NCBI GenBank assembly: GCA_963773335.1
Contig: CAVZAT010000006.1
Coordinates: 496,001 to 560,000 of the forward strand
Direction of reading: 5' to 3'
From: UBA4742 sp963773335
Lineage (GTDB): Bacteria; Actinomycetota; Acidimicrobiia; Acidimicrobiales; Acidimicrobilacustridaceae
DNA: 64,000 nucleotides
The notes below the pieces were generated by a model. That model worked only from the letters and a program-made list of their open reading frames with translations, was not told the DNA's origin and did no database searches. Shown one piece after another: positions 1 to 8,736 of the stretch. The first letter of the stretch is position 1; each line of letters opens with the position of its first letter. The translations under genes were made by a program, and so were the position numbers.

Positions 1-1
1 G

Positions 2-307
2 CCGCCCAAGGAGCTCAAGGCCTTCGCCAAGCTGTGGCTCGACCCGGGTCAGTCCACCACGGTGTCGCTGGCCCTGGGCGAGCGCGCGTTCGCCCACTGG
101 CGGGCGGTGGACCCGGTCAGTGCCGAGTTGGCGAGCCGGCTCCAGACGTGGCTCACGTCGTCGCGGCCGCCATCGGGCACCGAGCCCCGACCGGGATGGG
201 TGATCGACGCCGCCACGTACCGCCTGCACGTGGGCCGGTCATCGGCCGACATCGCCCACGTGATGGACATCGAGGTGGCCGAGACCGTCGAGCTGGGCGA
301 CGACTGA
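2..307 (+). CDS. Glycoside hydrolase family 3 (beta-glucosidase-like), C-terminal fragment
   Basis: This is the last ~101 residues of a gene that begins before the window. The reading frame is open from base 2. The segment PPKELKAFAKLWLDPGQS followed by a hydrophobic strand and an AFAHW-like motif is typical of the fibronectin-III-like domain that closes GH3 beta-glucosidases and beta-xylosidases. The final part (YRLHVGRSSADI) matches the last strand of that domain, so the gene ends normally with TGA. The catalytic (alpha/beta)6-sandwich and TIM-barrel domains lie outside the window, so substrate specificity cannot be judged. An internal GTG at 62 is not a likely start, because conserved domain sequence precedes it. 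Confidence 0.8.
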   Translation, partial: PPKELKAFAKLWLDPGQSTTVSLALGERAFAHWRAVDPVSAELASRLQTWLTSSRPPSGTEPRPGWVIDAATYRLHVGRSSADIAHVMDIEVAETVELGDD

Positions 308-372
308 TGGCCGCCCAGCAGCTCGACGCCGGTTCGGTCCGGTTGGTCCGGCTCACCCCCCAGCGACCATCC

Positions 373-390
373 CTACCCGTGAACGGGTAG
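373..390. promoter_or_regulatory. 18-bp palindrome upstream of the aldo/keto reductase
   Basis: CTACCCGTGAACGGGTAG has two perfect 8-bp arms around a GA centre. It lies 30 bp before the reductase ATG and just upstream of its GGAGG ribosome binding site. Its size and position fit a dimeric repressor operator. No cognate regulator is adjacent, so the assignment is inference. Confidence 0.35.
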
Positions 391-419
391 GAAGGCGGTC
401 GACCCCATGGAGGATTCAC

Positions 420-1283
420 ATGACTGATCTGGATCGCCCGGCATCGGCGTCGGGCACCATCACCATCGGCGGCGACCTCCCCGTCCACCGGCTGGGTTTC
501 GGCGCCATGCGCATCACGGGCGAGGGGATCTGGGGCGACCCGCCCGATCGGGACGTCGCCTTGTCCGTCCTGCGCCGGGCCGTGGAGCTGGGCGTCGACT
601 TCATAGACACCGCCGACAGCTACGGCCCCGGGGTCAGCGAGCAGCTCGTCGCCGACGCCCTCCACCCGTATCCCGAGGGGTTGGTCATCGCCACCAAGGC
701 CGGGCTGGTGCGGCCGGGGCCGGGACGCTGGGAGCCCGATGGGCGTCCCGAACACATCCGCTCGGCGTGCGAAGGCTCGATGAAGCGGCTCCAGGTCGAC
801 CACATCGATCTGTACCAGTTCCACCGGCCCGACCCGAAGGTGCCCCTGGAGGAGTCGATGGGCGCCATGGTCGACCTGCAACAGGAGGGCAAGGTCCGCC
901 ACATCGGGGTGTCCAACGTCGACGCCGACCAGTTGGCCCGGGCCCGTCAAGTGGCCGAAGTGGTTTCGGTGCAGAACCGCTACAACCCGACCGACCGCAG
1001 CTCGGAGTGGGTCGTGGAGGTGTGCGAGCGCGACGGGCTGGCCTTCCTGCCCTGGGCCCCGATCGGAGGCGGTCGAGAGGACACCGAGGCGGTGGCTCGC
1101 ATCGCGGCCGCCCACCAGGCCACCCCTCGCCAGGTGGTCCTGGCCTGGCTGCTGGCCCGCTCCCCGGCCATGGTGCCCATCCCCGGCACCGGTGCGGTCG
1201 ACCACCTCGAGTCCAACGTGGGCGCAGTCGCCCTCGAGCTGAGCGCCGACGAGGTGGCCACCCTCACCGCCCTGGGCGGCTGA
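420..1283 (+). CDS. Aldo/keto reductase
   Basis: The 287-residue product has the AKR TIM-barrel layout. The start region (GFGAMRITG) is the first strand. The catalytic tetrad is visible as Asp in FIDTADSYG, Tyr in the same segment, Lys in IATKAG and His in YQFHRPD. The C-terminal PIPGTG loop, which contacts NADP(H), is present. The protein probably reduces a carbonyl with NADPH in the cytosol; the substrate is unknown. It is closest in style to the AKR11/YajO-like bacterial group. The ATG is preceded by GGAGG at 409-413, which fixes the start. It stands alone, between a GH3 gene on the same strand and a frameshifted glycosyltransferase on the other. Confidence 0.9.
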   Translation: MTDLDRPASASGTITIGGDLPVHRLGFGAMRITGEGIWGDPPDRDVALSVLRRAVELGVDFIDTADSYGPGVSEQLVADALHPYPEGLVIATKAGLVRPGPGRWEPDGRPEHIRSACEGSMKRLQVDHIDLYQFHRPDPKVPLEESMGAMVDLQQEGKVRHIGVSNVDADQLARARQVAEVVSVQNRYNPTDRSSEWVVEVCERDGLAFLPWAPIGGGREDTEAVARIAAAHQATPRQVVLAWLLARSPAMVPIPGTGAVDHLESNVGAVALELSADEVATLTALGG

Positions 1284-1309
1284 CCCCTCGTCCCGTCCCC
1301 TCAGGCGCC

Positions 1310-1356
1310 AAATCTGTGCACTTCGACGCGCAAGACGTCGCCGACTGCACGGATTT
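1310..1356. terminator. Long hairpin between converging genes
   Basis: AAATCTGTGCA (1310-1320) pairs with TGCACGGATTT (1346-1356) with one mismatch. A smaller inner stem, CGACG (1324-1328) with CGTCG (1336-1340), is nested inside. It lies 26 bp after the reductase stop and before the converging glycosyltransferase, so a bidirectional terminator is plausible. There is no clear T-tract. It could instead be a dispersed palindromic element. Confidence 0.45.
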
Positions 1357-1646
1357 GTGCCTCGGGGATGTCCGAGCGAGTCGGTGACCGCGCTGAGGGC
1401 ACCGGCCCCGCCGGCCTCCACGCCGAGCAGCGCCACGACGGCCACCGCGGCGAGCAACACGCGCCCCGCCACGTGATGGCCGCGGTCGCCAACCCGACCA
1501 TCGCCGCCTTCGTCCGATCATGGCCCCGTCCTTCCTCAGGTCGGACTCGTGGGCCGAGGTCCACCGGCCGCTGGTCCTTCGCGCTGAACCACGCCGGCCG
1601 GCCCACCCCGTCAGGATCCGCAACGAGTGCTGACGTGGGCGTCGGG
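1357..1646. other. Intergenic stretch with no convincing gene
   Basis: About 290 bases separate the hairpin from the end of the glycosyltransferase remnant. On the minus strand a short hydrophobic stretch can be read (MAGRVLLAAVAVVALLG, ATG near 1472), with compatible hydrophobic sequence just upstream in another frame. It may be a small frameshifted membrane protein, but nothing else supports it. Confidence 0.3.
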
Positions 1647-3184
1647 CTAATCGCCCGTCGCACGTGGATGTCCACTTGCTCGTTGTTCCCCCGCCAGAAT
1701 CTCGGGCTGGTGGGTGGGTGCGTGCGTCCGAAGGTGATCGTGCTGGGCAAGATCCCCGTCCAGTTCAGGACCCCCGGTCCACGAAGTGGACTTGTGACCA
1801 CGATGTCAGTCCCTGGTGGCACCGGTCGCGCGTCGGGGCCCGCAGACCGGGGCCACCGTCACCGTGGCGGGGATGCGGGCTAGTTCGTTGGGCAGGATGG
1901 CCAGCTCCTGGGCCACGAGCACGTGCTCCCCTCGGTGGGTGTGCGCGACCAGCCACTCGACCGCCCGGGTGCGGCTGTCCACGATGCCGGTAGCGGCCTG
2001 GACCGCGGGAATCGTTCCCTGGATCAGCATGATGGCCGCGAGCCCTGACACCAGAGCAGCGCTGATGGCCCAGCGCACCTTCCGGCTCGTGTGCAGGAGA
2101 CGACGAGCTTGCGCACCGACATCTCCCGCCAGCACGGCCGCGCCGATGGCCACGAAGGGCACCAGCGGGATCACGTTGCGGAACTCCTGGTAGTCATGCT
2201 GGTAGAGCACCACCACCATCGGCACCACCGCTGGCCAACCAGCCGATGGTGACCAGACGGGAGCGGGGCGCGGCCGACGAGGAGCACCACCCCGGGGCTC
2301 CGGCCACCACGATCCACCAGCCCATCTCTCCCGGATGGCCGGCCTGAGCCAGGTAGGTGACCGTGCTCGCTCTGCGGCCGTAGATGTGGTTCTGGTACGC
2401 CGATAGCGGCGCGCACCTGCGCCGTGCGCAGACACCAGCGCCGGCATGGTGGCAGCCGGTAGCCACCGCCATGGCGGCACCCGCGGTTGCGCCACGCCCG
2501 AGCCGGGTGCGCCAGCTCGAGGGCCGGAGCGCCGGCCACGATGACCAGCACACCGAGCAGGAACACTCCCGACGGGTACTTCGACGTGAACGCCAGACCG
2601 GCGGCGGCACCGGCGGCAAGGGTCCAGGCCGATGGCGCCCACCGTTTCTCGCGCTCCCGCCTCGCCTTGTAGGACCACCGTTGCCAGGAGCAGAGCCAGC
2701 ATCCCGAAGAAGGTTGCCGGCGTGTCGACGATGACGATGAAGCCGCGGCTCACCAATGCGGGGATGGTGGCGCCAGCAGTCCGGCGCTCAGCGCCACGCC
2801 CGGCCTCGCAGGCGCCGGGCCAACAGCATGGCCACCGCCACCGTGGCGATGCTGGCCAGGGCGACCAACAGGCGCCCGATCAGGATGATGGATTCGGGTT
2901 CGACGATGTCGAAGTAGCCGGACCGTTGGGAACTCTTGGCTCCGCGGATGACGCCCGCCGCGCCGAGATGCTTGGCGATCTCTGCGCCCACCGCGGTGGA
3001 CTCGATGAGCAGGCTCGGATACTGGTAGAAGCCCGGGTCCCATGTGTCGGTTGGCCAGCTGATGGGTCGTCGGCCCGAGGACGTGGTTCTCGTCGATGTA
3101 GCGGGTGTACGGCAGGCCCGAGGTCAGCGGTATGAGCCGCAGCACAGCGGCCAGCCCCAAGAGGGCCACGAAGCCGAGCGCCAC
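1647..3184 (-). pseudogene. Membrane glycosyltransferase (GT39/ArnT-like), multiply frameshifted
   Basis: Joining pieces from all three minus frames gives one protein of about 500 residues. It begins with a hydrophobic N-terminus (ALGFVALLGLAAVLRLIPL) carrying the DEN acidic motif, as in YIDENHV. Then come VSRGFIVIVDTPATFFG, FTSKYPSGVFLL, LYQHDYQEFRNVIPLVPF and a C-terminus PRFWRGNNEQVDIHV. This order matches polyprenol-phosphate-dependent PMT/ArnT-type enzymes, which transfer sugars at the outer membrane face. At least eight frame changes are needed; those I traced are mostly single extra bases, for example near 3030, 2617 and 2505. The residues between breaks remain family-like, so sequence error or very recent inactivation fits better than old decay. 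The start is taken at GTG 3184. Confidence 0.65.
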
Positions 3185-3431
3185 CAGAGGCGAGAACTGT
3201 CAACGAAGCGGGGGCACGCAGATCGGAGGCCTGTCCCCCGGCTCGCTAGGCGACATCGATCGCCGCGAAGAGGTGGTCGAATTCGTGCGCGCAGCCTAGG
3301 TTGGCATTCGGGACGCTCTTGACATCTGCTGAGAGCTGGGCCCATCGGGCCCCCCGGGCCGGTGTGGAGCGGTGGATCCGGTCCCCTGAGCGTCACGACG
3401 GCCACCTTGTCCGGCGATCGCTGGCGGTCCA

Positions 3432-4334
3432 TCATACCGACTCCTCTTCGGCCAGCCCGGACGCCGCGGCGATGACCTTGGCCACCGCCGAGAAGTCCTG
3501 GCGGCCGAAGCCGGCGCTCGATGTGGTGGTCAGGGCCTGGCGGGCGGTGGCGGTCAGGGTCAGCGGCACCCCCTGGGCGGCGCCGTGGGCGGTGGCCAGG
3601 TCGAGGTCCTTGGCCATCAGGTCGGTCATGAACCCGGGCGCCCAGCCGTTGGACGCCGGGCTCTCGGGCACCACCCCGCCCACCGGGAACCGGGTGCGCA
3701 CGGCCACGCAGTCCCCGGTGGCGTGCACCAGCACCTCGTGGAGCTTGGCCAGATCCGCGCCCGAGCGGCGGGCCAGGGCCGTCGCCTCGGCGGTCGCCAC
3801 CATCTGGGCCGCGTAGATCAGGTTGTTGCACAGCTTGACCACCTGGCCCATGCCCGGACCACCCACGTGCACGACCCGGGCGGCCATCGCCTCGACGGCC
3901 GGGCGCACCCGCTCGAGGGTGGCTTGGTCGCCGCCCACCATCACCGTCAGGGTGCCGGCTGCGGCGCCGGCCGTCCCGCCCGAGAGCGGACCGTCGAGAT
4001 AGCCGGCACCCGTCTCGGCCACCCGGACGTGCTGGGCTCGTTCGACTTCGGGATCGATGGTGGAGCAGTCGACCACCACCTGGCCCGGTCCGAGCGCCCC
4101 GACCATGGCGTCCACCACCTCGACCACCTCGGGGGAGTTGGGCACGCACACGAAGATGATCTCGCTGGCCTCGGCCACCCCGGCCGGATCGGCCCCGTCG
4201 ACCGCCCCCAGGGCGACGGCCGCGTCGATCGGGCCGCGGCCTCGGGAGGCGACGGTCACCGTATGGCCGGCCGCCAGGAGGTTGCGGGTCATGGGCAGCC
4301 CCATGGCTCCCAGGCCGATGAATCCGAGACGCAT
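3432..4334 (-). CDS. NAD(P)-dependent beta-hydroxyacid dehydrogenase (3-hydroxyisobutyrate dehydrogenase family)
   Basis: The 300-residue product starts with the dinucleotide-binding motif GFIGLGAMGLPM. It continues with the substrate-loop signature DGPLSGGTAGAAAGTLTVMVGG-like segment at about 115-135, and the catalytic lysine in GQVVKLCNN (about 170). KDLDLA near the C-terminus is also characteristic. The family oxidises 3-hydroxyisobutyrate (valine catabolism) or reduces tartronate semialdehyde. The sequence does not decide between them, and no mmsA or glyoxylate gene is adjacent. The length is normal. The gene is monocistronic, 80 bp downstream of the YHS-permease gene and on the same strand. 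Confidence 0.88.
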   Translation of the reverse strand: MRLGFIGLGAMGLPMTRNLLAAGHTVTVASRGRGPIDAAVALGAVDGADPAGVAEASEIIFVCVPNSPEVVEVVDAMVGALGPGQVVVDCSTIDPEVERAQHVRVAETGAGYLDGPLSGGTAGAAAGTLTVMVGGDQATLERVRPAVEAMAARVVHVGGPGMGQVVKLCNNLIYAAQMVATAEATALARRSGADLAKLHEVLVHATGDCVAVRTRFPVGGVVPESPASNGWAPGFMTDLMAKDLDLATAHGAAQGVPLTLTATARQALTTTSSAGFGRQDFSAVAKVIAAASGLAEEESV

Positions 4335-4414
4335 GCGGGTCCTCCGGGGACGGCGACCGACGGTCGCGTGGATGGTCGGGTCGGCGCGACCGGGCAGGCG
4401 ATCGCGGGGACCGG

Positions 4415-5737
4415 TCAGCTCGGGTGCGAGGCGACGAAGGCATCCCGGCAGCCGTCGCCGCAGAAGTAGTGGGTGGTGCCGTCGTGGACCAGCTGGGCCG
4501 GCGCGTCGGCGACGCGCACCTGCATCCCGCAGACCGGATCGATGGCGTAGTCCCGACCGCCGCCCAGCTGATCGCGGTGGCGGTAGAGCCAGTAGAGCAC
4601 GCCGAGCACGACCAGGAAGACCAGGTTCAACGCGGTGGTGTAGTTCCAGGAGAAGTGGGTCGGCGCCACCACCTCCGGGCGCTGGGTGGGGATCAGGCCG
4701 GCCAGGCTGAAGATCCCTTCGACAGCCAGGCCCGCAGCCACCATGACCAGGTAGAACACGCCCACCAGGCGAATGGTCAGCTGGGCTCCGTAGTACTTGC
4801 GGTAGATGAGGATGAGGGGCATGGCCAGCAGGTCAGCGAACAGGAAGCTGATCACACCGCCGAAGGCGATCCCACCGTGCCACAGTGCGGCAGCCATGGG
4901 CACGTTGCCCACCGAGCACACGAAGGCCAGGCAAGCGATGATCGGGCCCATCAGGGCGTTCTCCAGGCTGGTCCAGAAGCCGTGGCCCGAGATGAACAGC
5001 GTGTTCCACCACTCGACCGGCACCAGCACGGTGAGGAAGCCGGCGACCAGGTACCCGATGAGCAGTTCCCGGCGCAGCATGGTGATGTCACCCACCGTGT
5101 AGGTGGCGGCGTCGGACCAGTCGGCTACCGAGCGGACCTTGGTCGTCCACCGCTTGGCATCGAGCTCGGCCTGTCGGTCATCGGACACACCGGCCATCGC
5201 CCCGTGGTCGTCATCGTGGGCCAGGTTCTGGTCGGCGGCGACGGGCGCCTGGGTGGTGCGGGACAATCGCCGTCGGGCCGCGTCCACGATCGGCTTGCGC
5301 AGGACCACGCCGCCCACCAGCACCAGCAGCACGATCATGATCGGGCCACCGACGAACTCGGCTGCGGCGAACTGCCAGCCCATGAGGATCACCAACACGA
5401 TCCCCAGCTCCAGCACCAGGTTGGTGGAGGCGAACATGAAAGCCATGGCCGACAGGAAGTCCGCCCCTTTGCGGAAAAGCGACTTGGCCATGGCTGACGC
5501 CGCGTACGAACAGCTCGACGACACCATGCCGAAGCCCGTGGCCTTGGCCACGGTCCTCGCGCGGTGGTCGCCCAACGTGGCCTGCATCTGGTCCTTGGAC
5601 ACGAAGGCCTGCACCGCGCCCGACAAGCTGAACCCCAGGATCAGCGCCCACAACGTCGCCCAGAACATGAAGAACGCCTCGCGCAGGCTGTGGCCCACGT
5701 CGGCCACGGTGATGAACCCCGTGACCATCGCGTTCAT
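4415..5737 (-). CDS. YraQ/ArsP-type (DUF318) permease fused to a C-terminal YHS metal-binding domain
   Basis: The ~440-residue protein has about eight hydrophobic segments in two halves around a hydrophilic loop (about residues 135-185). This is the plan of the DUF318 permease family, whose ArsP branch exports organoarsenicals. The last ~45 residues form a YHS domain with Cys in DPVCGMQV and the pair in YFCGDGCRDAF. YHS domains occur on copper P-type ATPases and related metal carriers. The ATG at 5737 overlaps the csoR stop by 4 nt (ATGA), so the two are co-translated and the permease is presumably induced when CsoR binds its metal. I infer export or handling of copper or another soft metal. 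The ion itself is not shown by sequence. Confidence 0.8.
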   Translation of the reverse strand: MNAMVTGFITVADVGHSLREAFFMFWATLWALILGFSLSGAVQAFVSKDQMQATLGDHRARTVAKATGFGMVSSSCSYAASAMAKSLFRKGADFLSAMAFMFASTNLVLELGIVLVILMGWQFAAAEFVGGPIMIVLLVLVGGVVLRKPIVDAARRRLSRTTQAPVAADQNLAHDDDHGAMAGVSDDRQAELDAKRWTTKVRSVADWSDAATYTVGDITMLRRELLIGYLVAGFLTVLVPVEWWNTLFISGHGFWTSLENALMGPIIACLAFVCSVGNVPMAAALWHGGIAFGGVISFLFADLLAMPLILIYRKYYGAQLTIRLVGVFYLVMVAAGLAVEGIFSLAGLIPTQRPEVVAPTHFSWNYTTALNLVFLVVLGVLYWLYRHRDQLGGGRDYAIDPVCGMQVRVADAPAQLVHDGTTHYFCGDGCRDAFVASHPS

Positions 5738-6015
5738 GATCGGACCAGGCGGGCCACCGCGGCCGACGCCTCGGCCAGCTTGTCGTTGGCCTCGTCGCCG
5801 CCGGCGTCGATGGCGTCGCGGACGCAGTGGGCCATGTGCTGTCCGAGCAGTTCCAGGGCCACGGCCTGCAGGGCCCGGGTGGTGGCCGAGACCTGGTCGA
5901 GCACGTCGATGCAGTACTTCTCCTCGTCGACCATGCGCTGGAGGCCCCGTACCTGACCTTCGATACGACGGAGCCGGCGCTGGATGGCGATCTTGTCGTC
6001 GTGGTACCCGGCCAT
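5734..6015 (-). CDS. csoR: CsoR-family copper-sensing repressor
   Basis: The 93-residue all-helical protein of the DUF156 family starts with the RRLRRIEGQVRGLQRMV helix. The Cu(I)-binding set is complete: Cys35, His60 and Cys64, in the HxxxC spacing. This is the CsoR pattern rather than the RcnR (Ni/Co) or FrmR (formaldehyde) pattern. It should repress its own operon and release DNA when loaded with Cu(I). A GGGAGG ribosome binding site precedes the ATG. A matching operator lies 53 bp upstream, and the downstream partner is the YHS permease. CopA or a copper chaperone would be the usual partner, and neither is here. Confidence 0.9.
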   Translation of the reverse strand: MAGYHDDKIAIQRRLRRIEGQVRGLQRMVDEEKYCIDVLDQVSATTRALQAVALELLGQHMAHCVRDAIDAGGDEANDKLAEASAAVARLVRS

Positions 6016-6067
6016 GGTGACGACCTCCCGATCCGAAGCGTTCCGGTCCGTGGACCGGAGGTCGCAC

Positions 6068-6086
6068 TATACCTCTGGGGGGTATA
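6068..6086. promoter_or_regulatory. CsoR-type operator
   Basis: TATACCTCTGGGGGGTATA has 6-bp inverted ends (TATACC/GGTATA) around a G-rich centre. This is the known form of CsoR operators. It sits 53 bp upstream of csoR and between csoR and the divergent SDR gene, so it could influence both. Confidence 0.75.
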
Positions 6087-6177
6087 TAGCCCAACCCGAT
6101 CGAGCCCGGTTGGCCGATCGCTAGTCTGGCGTGCGCCAACCGGGGGACCACCGGCCGGCTCATCCCTGGAGGACACC

Positions 6178-6972
6178 GTGAAGATTGACGGCTCGAGGAT
6201 CCTGTTGACGGGCGCGTCGTCGGGCATCGGGGAGGCGCTGGCCCCGATGCTGGCCCAGCGCGGCGCCACCGTCGCCATCGCGGCGCGTCGGGCGGATCGG
6301 CTGACGGCCACGCTGGGGGCCTGCCGGGCCTATTCTCCCGACTCGGCCATGTGGGCGGTCGACCTGTCCGACCTCGACGCCGCCGTCGGGCTGGTGTCGC
6401 AGGCCTGGGACGCGCTGGGCGGGATCGACTGCCTGATCAACAACGCGGCCATGGGCAAGCGCAAGGTGCTCACCCACCACACCGCCCAGGACGTCGACGA
6501 GGTCATGCGCACCAACTTCATCTCGCCCGTGCGCATGAACCTGGCGGTGCTGGCGCGCATGCTCGAGCAGGGCTCGGGCACGATCGTCAACGTGGCCAGC
6601 GGCGGCGGTCGCTTCGGGATCGCCCACGAGTCGATGTACTGCGCCTCGAAGTTCGCCCTGACCGGCTGGAGCGAGGTGGCGGCCATCGACCTGGCCGACA
6701 CCCCCATCGAGGTCAAGCTCATCCAGCCCGGTGCCATCGCCACCGAGATCTGGACCCAGCGCGAGGGCGAACTGCCGGGCATGCCCGGCGCGTCGTTCGT
6801 CACCGCCGAGGTCTGCGCGGCCGGCATCGTGACCGCTCTCGAGACCGACGGGTTCGAGTTCTACGTGCCCGCCGATCTCGAGCCCATCGTGGATTCCAAG
6901 AACGACGACGTGGCGGCCTGGATCGACCTGATGGCCGCCATCGCCCGAGCCGAGCCGTCGCCTGCCCCCTGA
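6178..6972 (+). CDS. Short-chain dehydrogenase/reductase
   Basis: The 264-residue classical SDR has the cofactor motif TGASSGIG at the N-terminus and the structural NNAA motif. The catalytic Ser and Tyr-x3-Lys are seen as NVASGGG and YCASK, and the PG motif follows in IQPGAIATE. The alanine-arginine segment after strand 2 (AARRAD) favours NADP(H). The start is GTG 6178 because GGAGG lies at 6168-6172; an open frame extends further upstream but overlaps the csoR region. The substrate is unknown. The gene is divergent from csoR with the metal operator in between, although nothing in the protein suggests metal biology. Confidence 0.88.
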   Translation: MKIDGSRILLTGASSGIGEALAPMLAQRGATVAIAARRADRLTATLGACRAYSPDSAMWAVDLSDLDAAVGLVSQAWDALGGIDCLINNAAMGKRKVLTHHTAQDVDEVMRTNFISPVRMNLAVLARMLEQGSGTIVNVASGGGRFGIAHESMYCASKFALTGWSEVAAIDLADTPIEVKLIQPGAIATEIWTQREGELPGMPGASFVTAEVCAAGIVTALETDGFEFYVPADLEPIVDSKNDDVAAWIDLMAAIARAEPSPAP

Positions 6973-7004
6973 CCGGACCGGCCGCCAGAGCCTTGGGGAA
7001 TCGG

Positions 7005-8639
7005 CTAGGACGGAGACAGGTGGCCCGAGGTTTCGAGGGCGGAGACGATGCGATCGACGGCCTCGTCCACCGTCAGGTCGGTGGTGTCGAGGGTGATCTC
7101 GGCGTCGGTGGGCTCCTCGTAGGGGTCGGAGACGCCGGTGAACTCGGGGATGAGACCGGCCCGGGCCTTGGCGTAGAGGCCCTTGCGATCGCGGGCCTCG
7201 CACACGTCCAGCGGGGTGGAGACGTGGACGAGCACGAAGCTGCCCGCCTCGCTGACCATGGCCCGGACTTCGCGGCGCAGCTCGTCGTAGGGGGCGATGG
7301 GTGCGCAGATGGCGATGCCCCCGGCCCGGGTGATCTCGGCGGCCACGAAGCCGATGCGGCGGATGTTGAGGTTGCGGTGCTCGCGGGAGAAGCCCAGCTC
7401 GGACGAGAGGTGGTGGCGGACCCGGTCGCCGTCGAGCAGCGCGACCGAGCGGTGGTCGCGCTCGTCCAGGCGGGCAGCCAGGGCCTGGGCCACGGTGGAC
7501 TTGCCCGACCCGGACAGGCCGGTGAGGAAGATGGTCAGGCCCCGCTGGCTCAACGGGGGGTAGCGGCGGCGCAGCCGGTCCTCCACCTCGGGATAGGTGA
7601 AGCGAGGGGGGAGGGCATCACCCCGATCGAGGCGCAGGCGGAGCTCGGCGGGGGTCAGCGCCTCGGCGGCGCCGGGAGCGTCGGCCCCGCTGTCCCGTGA
7701 AGAAGTCGGCTCCGGTCCGGGCGCCGCGAGGCGATCGGTCACCCCGTGGTTGGTCAGCACCAGGTCGCGCAGCCGGGTGTCGCGGGGCTCGACGCCGTAG
7801 GTGGGCAGCGGGGTGACCGCCAGCACGGGCTGGTCGGGCAGGTGCGCCAACACGGCCTGCCAGGCGGGCACCAGCACGTTCGGGTCCAGGAGCTGCCCAG
7901 GACCGGGACCGATGAGGCCGAGCACCAGCAGGCGGGTCCCGTCACCCGAGCGTGGCGCGGCCCCGGGCCCCGGGCCGGCCGTGTTCGCGGGGTCGGTGAC
8001 CTCCGACAGGAGACCCTCCATGGCCATCTCGGCGAACACGTGGCGGACATCGGACCGGTGCAGTGGCTCGCGGGTGGCCACTCCGAGGCTGCGCCGGCCG
8101 GCGGCGGTGCCCAGGGCGGCCCAGGTGTCGGTCGGCGTGAGCCGCAGATCGGGGAAGTGCCAGTGGGTGGCCGCTTCCACCCCTTCGATCGGACCGGCCA
8201 GCCGGTGGGCGTGGTGGTGGCGGACCCACCAGTCGATCCCGGGGCGGGTGAGCTCGGTCTGGCCGTAGAGGGCCTCGGCCTCGGCGCCGACATCGGCCAC
8301 CCAGTGCTCGGTGACGGTCACCACGGCCAGTAGCACGCCCTCCGGATCGCGCAGCGCGATCAGGCCGGCCGCCTCGGCGGCCGCGGCCAGCGCGGTGGGG
8401 ACGTCGAGGGTGAGGGGAACCGGGCAGGCGGTGCCGTCGGCCAGCTGCATCTTCCGCCGGATCGACTCGACGTCGTCGCGGGTGGGGTAGCTGGTCAAGG
8501 GCCACAGCGCTCCGCTCACCAGCAGCTCGAGCTCGCCCTGCTGGCGGGCGGTGAGAGCCCACGACGGCCCCGCGCCGGCCTGGTCGCTGAGCTGACGCGC
8601 CCGCTCCGGGGTCACCAGCAGGTCCGCGGGCGCGTTCAT
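7005..8639 (-). CDS. APS kinase with a degenerate ATP-sulfurylase domain (PAPS-synthase-like)
   Basis: The ~544-residue protein has two parts. Residues ~350-540 are a complete adenylylsulfate kinase: P-loop GLSGSGKS, DGDRVRHHLSSELGFS, the FSREHRNLNIRR segment and DPYE. It makes PAPS from APS. Residues ~1-310 resemble ATP sulfurylase (PUA-like plus catalytic fold). However, the catalytic QxRNPxHRxH motif reads ATREPLHRSD, and the GRDHAG motif is missing after the NHG segment. The sulfurylase half is therefore probably inactive, and APS would need another enzyme. A PAPS-using sulfotransferase lies at 30.2-30.8 kb. The start is taken at ATG 8639; an upstream start at 8693 is possible. Confidence 0.85.
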   Translation of the reverse strand: MNAPADLLVTPERARQLSDQAGAGPSWALTARQQGELELLVSGALWPLTSYPTRDDVESIRRKMQLADGTACPVPLTLDVPTALAAAAEAAGLIALRDPEGVLLAVVTVTEHWVADVGAEAEALYGQTELTRPGIDWWVRHHHAHRLAGPIEGVEAATHWHFPDLRLTPTDTWAALGTAAGRRSLGVATREPLHRSDVRHVFAEMAMEGLLSEVTDPANTAGPGPGAAPRSGDGTRLLVLGLIGPGPGQLLDPNVLVPAWQAVLAHLPDQPVLAVTPLPTYGVEPRDTRLRDLVLTNHGVTDRLAAPGPEPTSSRDSGADAPGAAEALTPAELRLRLDRGDALPPRFTYPEVEDRLRRRYPPLSQRGLTIFLTGLSGSGKSTVAQALAARLDERDHRSVALLDGDRVRHHLSSELGFSREHRNLNIRRIGFVAAEITRAGGIAICAPIAPYDELRREVRAMVSEAGSFVLVHVSTPLDVCEARDRKGLYAKARAGLIPEFTGVSDPYEEPTDAEITLDTTDLTVDEAVDRIVSALETSGHLSPS

Positions 8640-8736
8640 CGACGGGTCGGTGGCAGGCGGAGCGAGGCGTCCCGGGCGGCCATGGCCGCACACTACCGGC
8701 CCGCCCTGGGGCCGCCCCTCGACCGGCTTCGACGGG

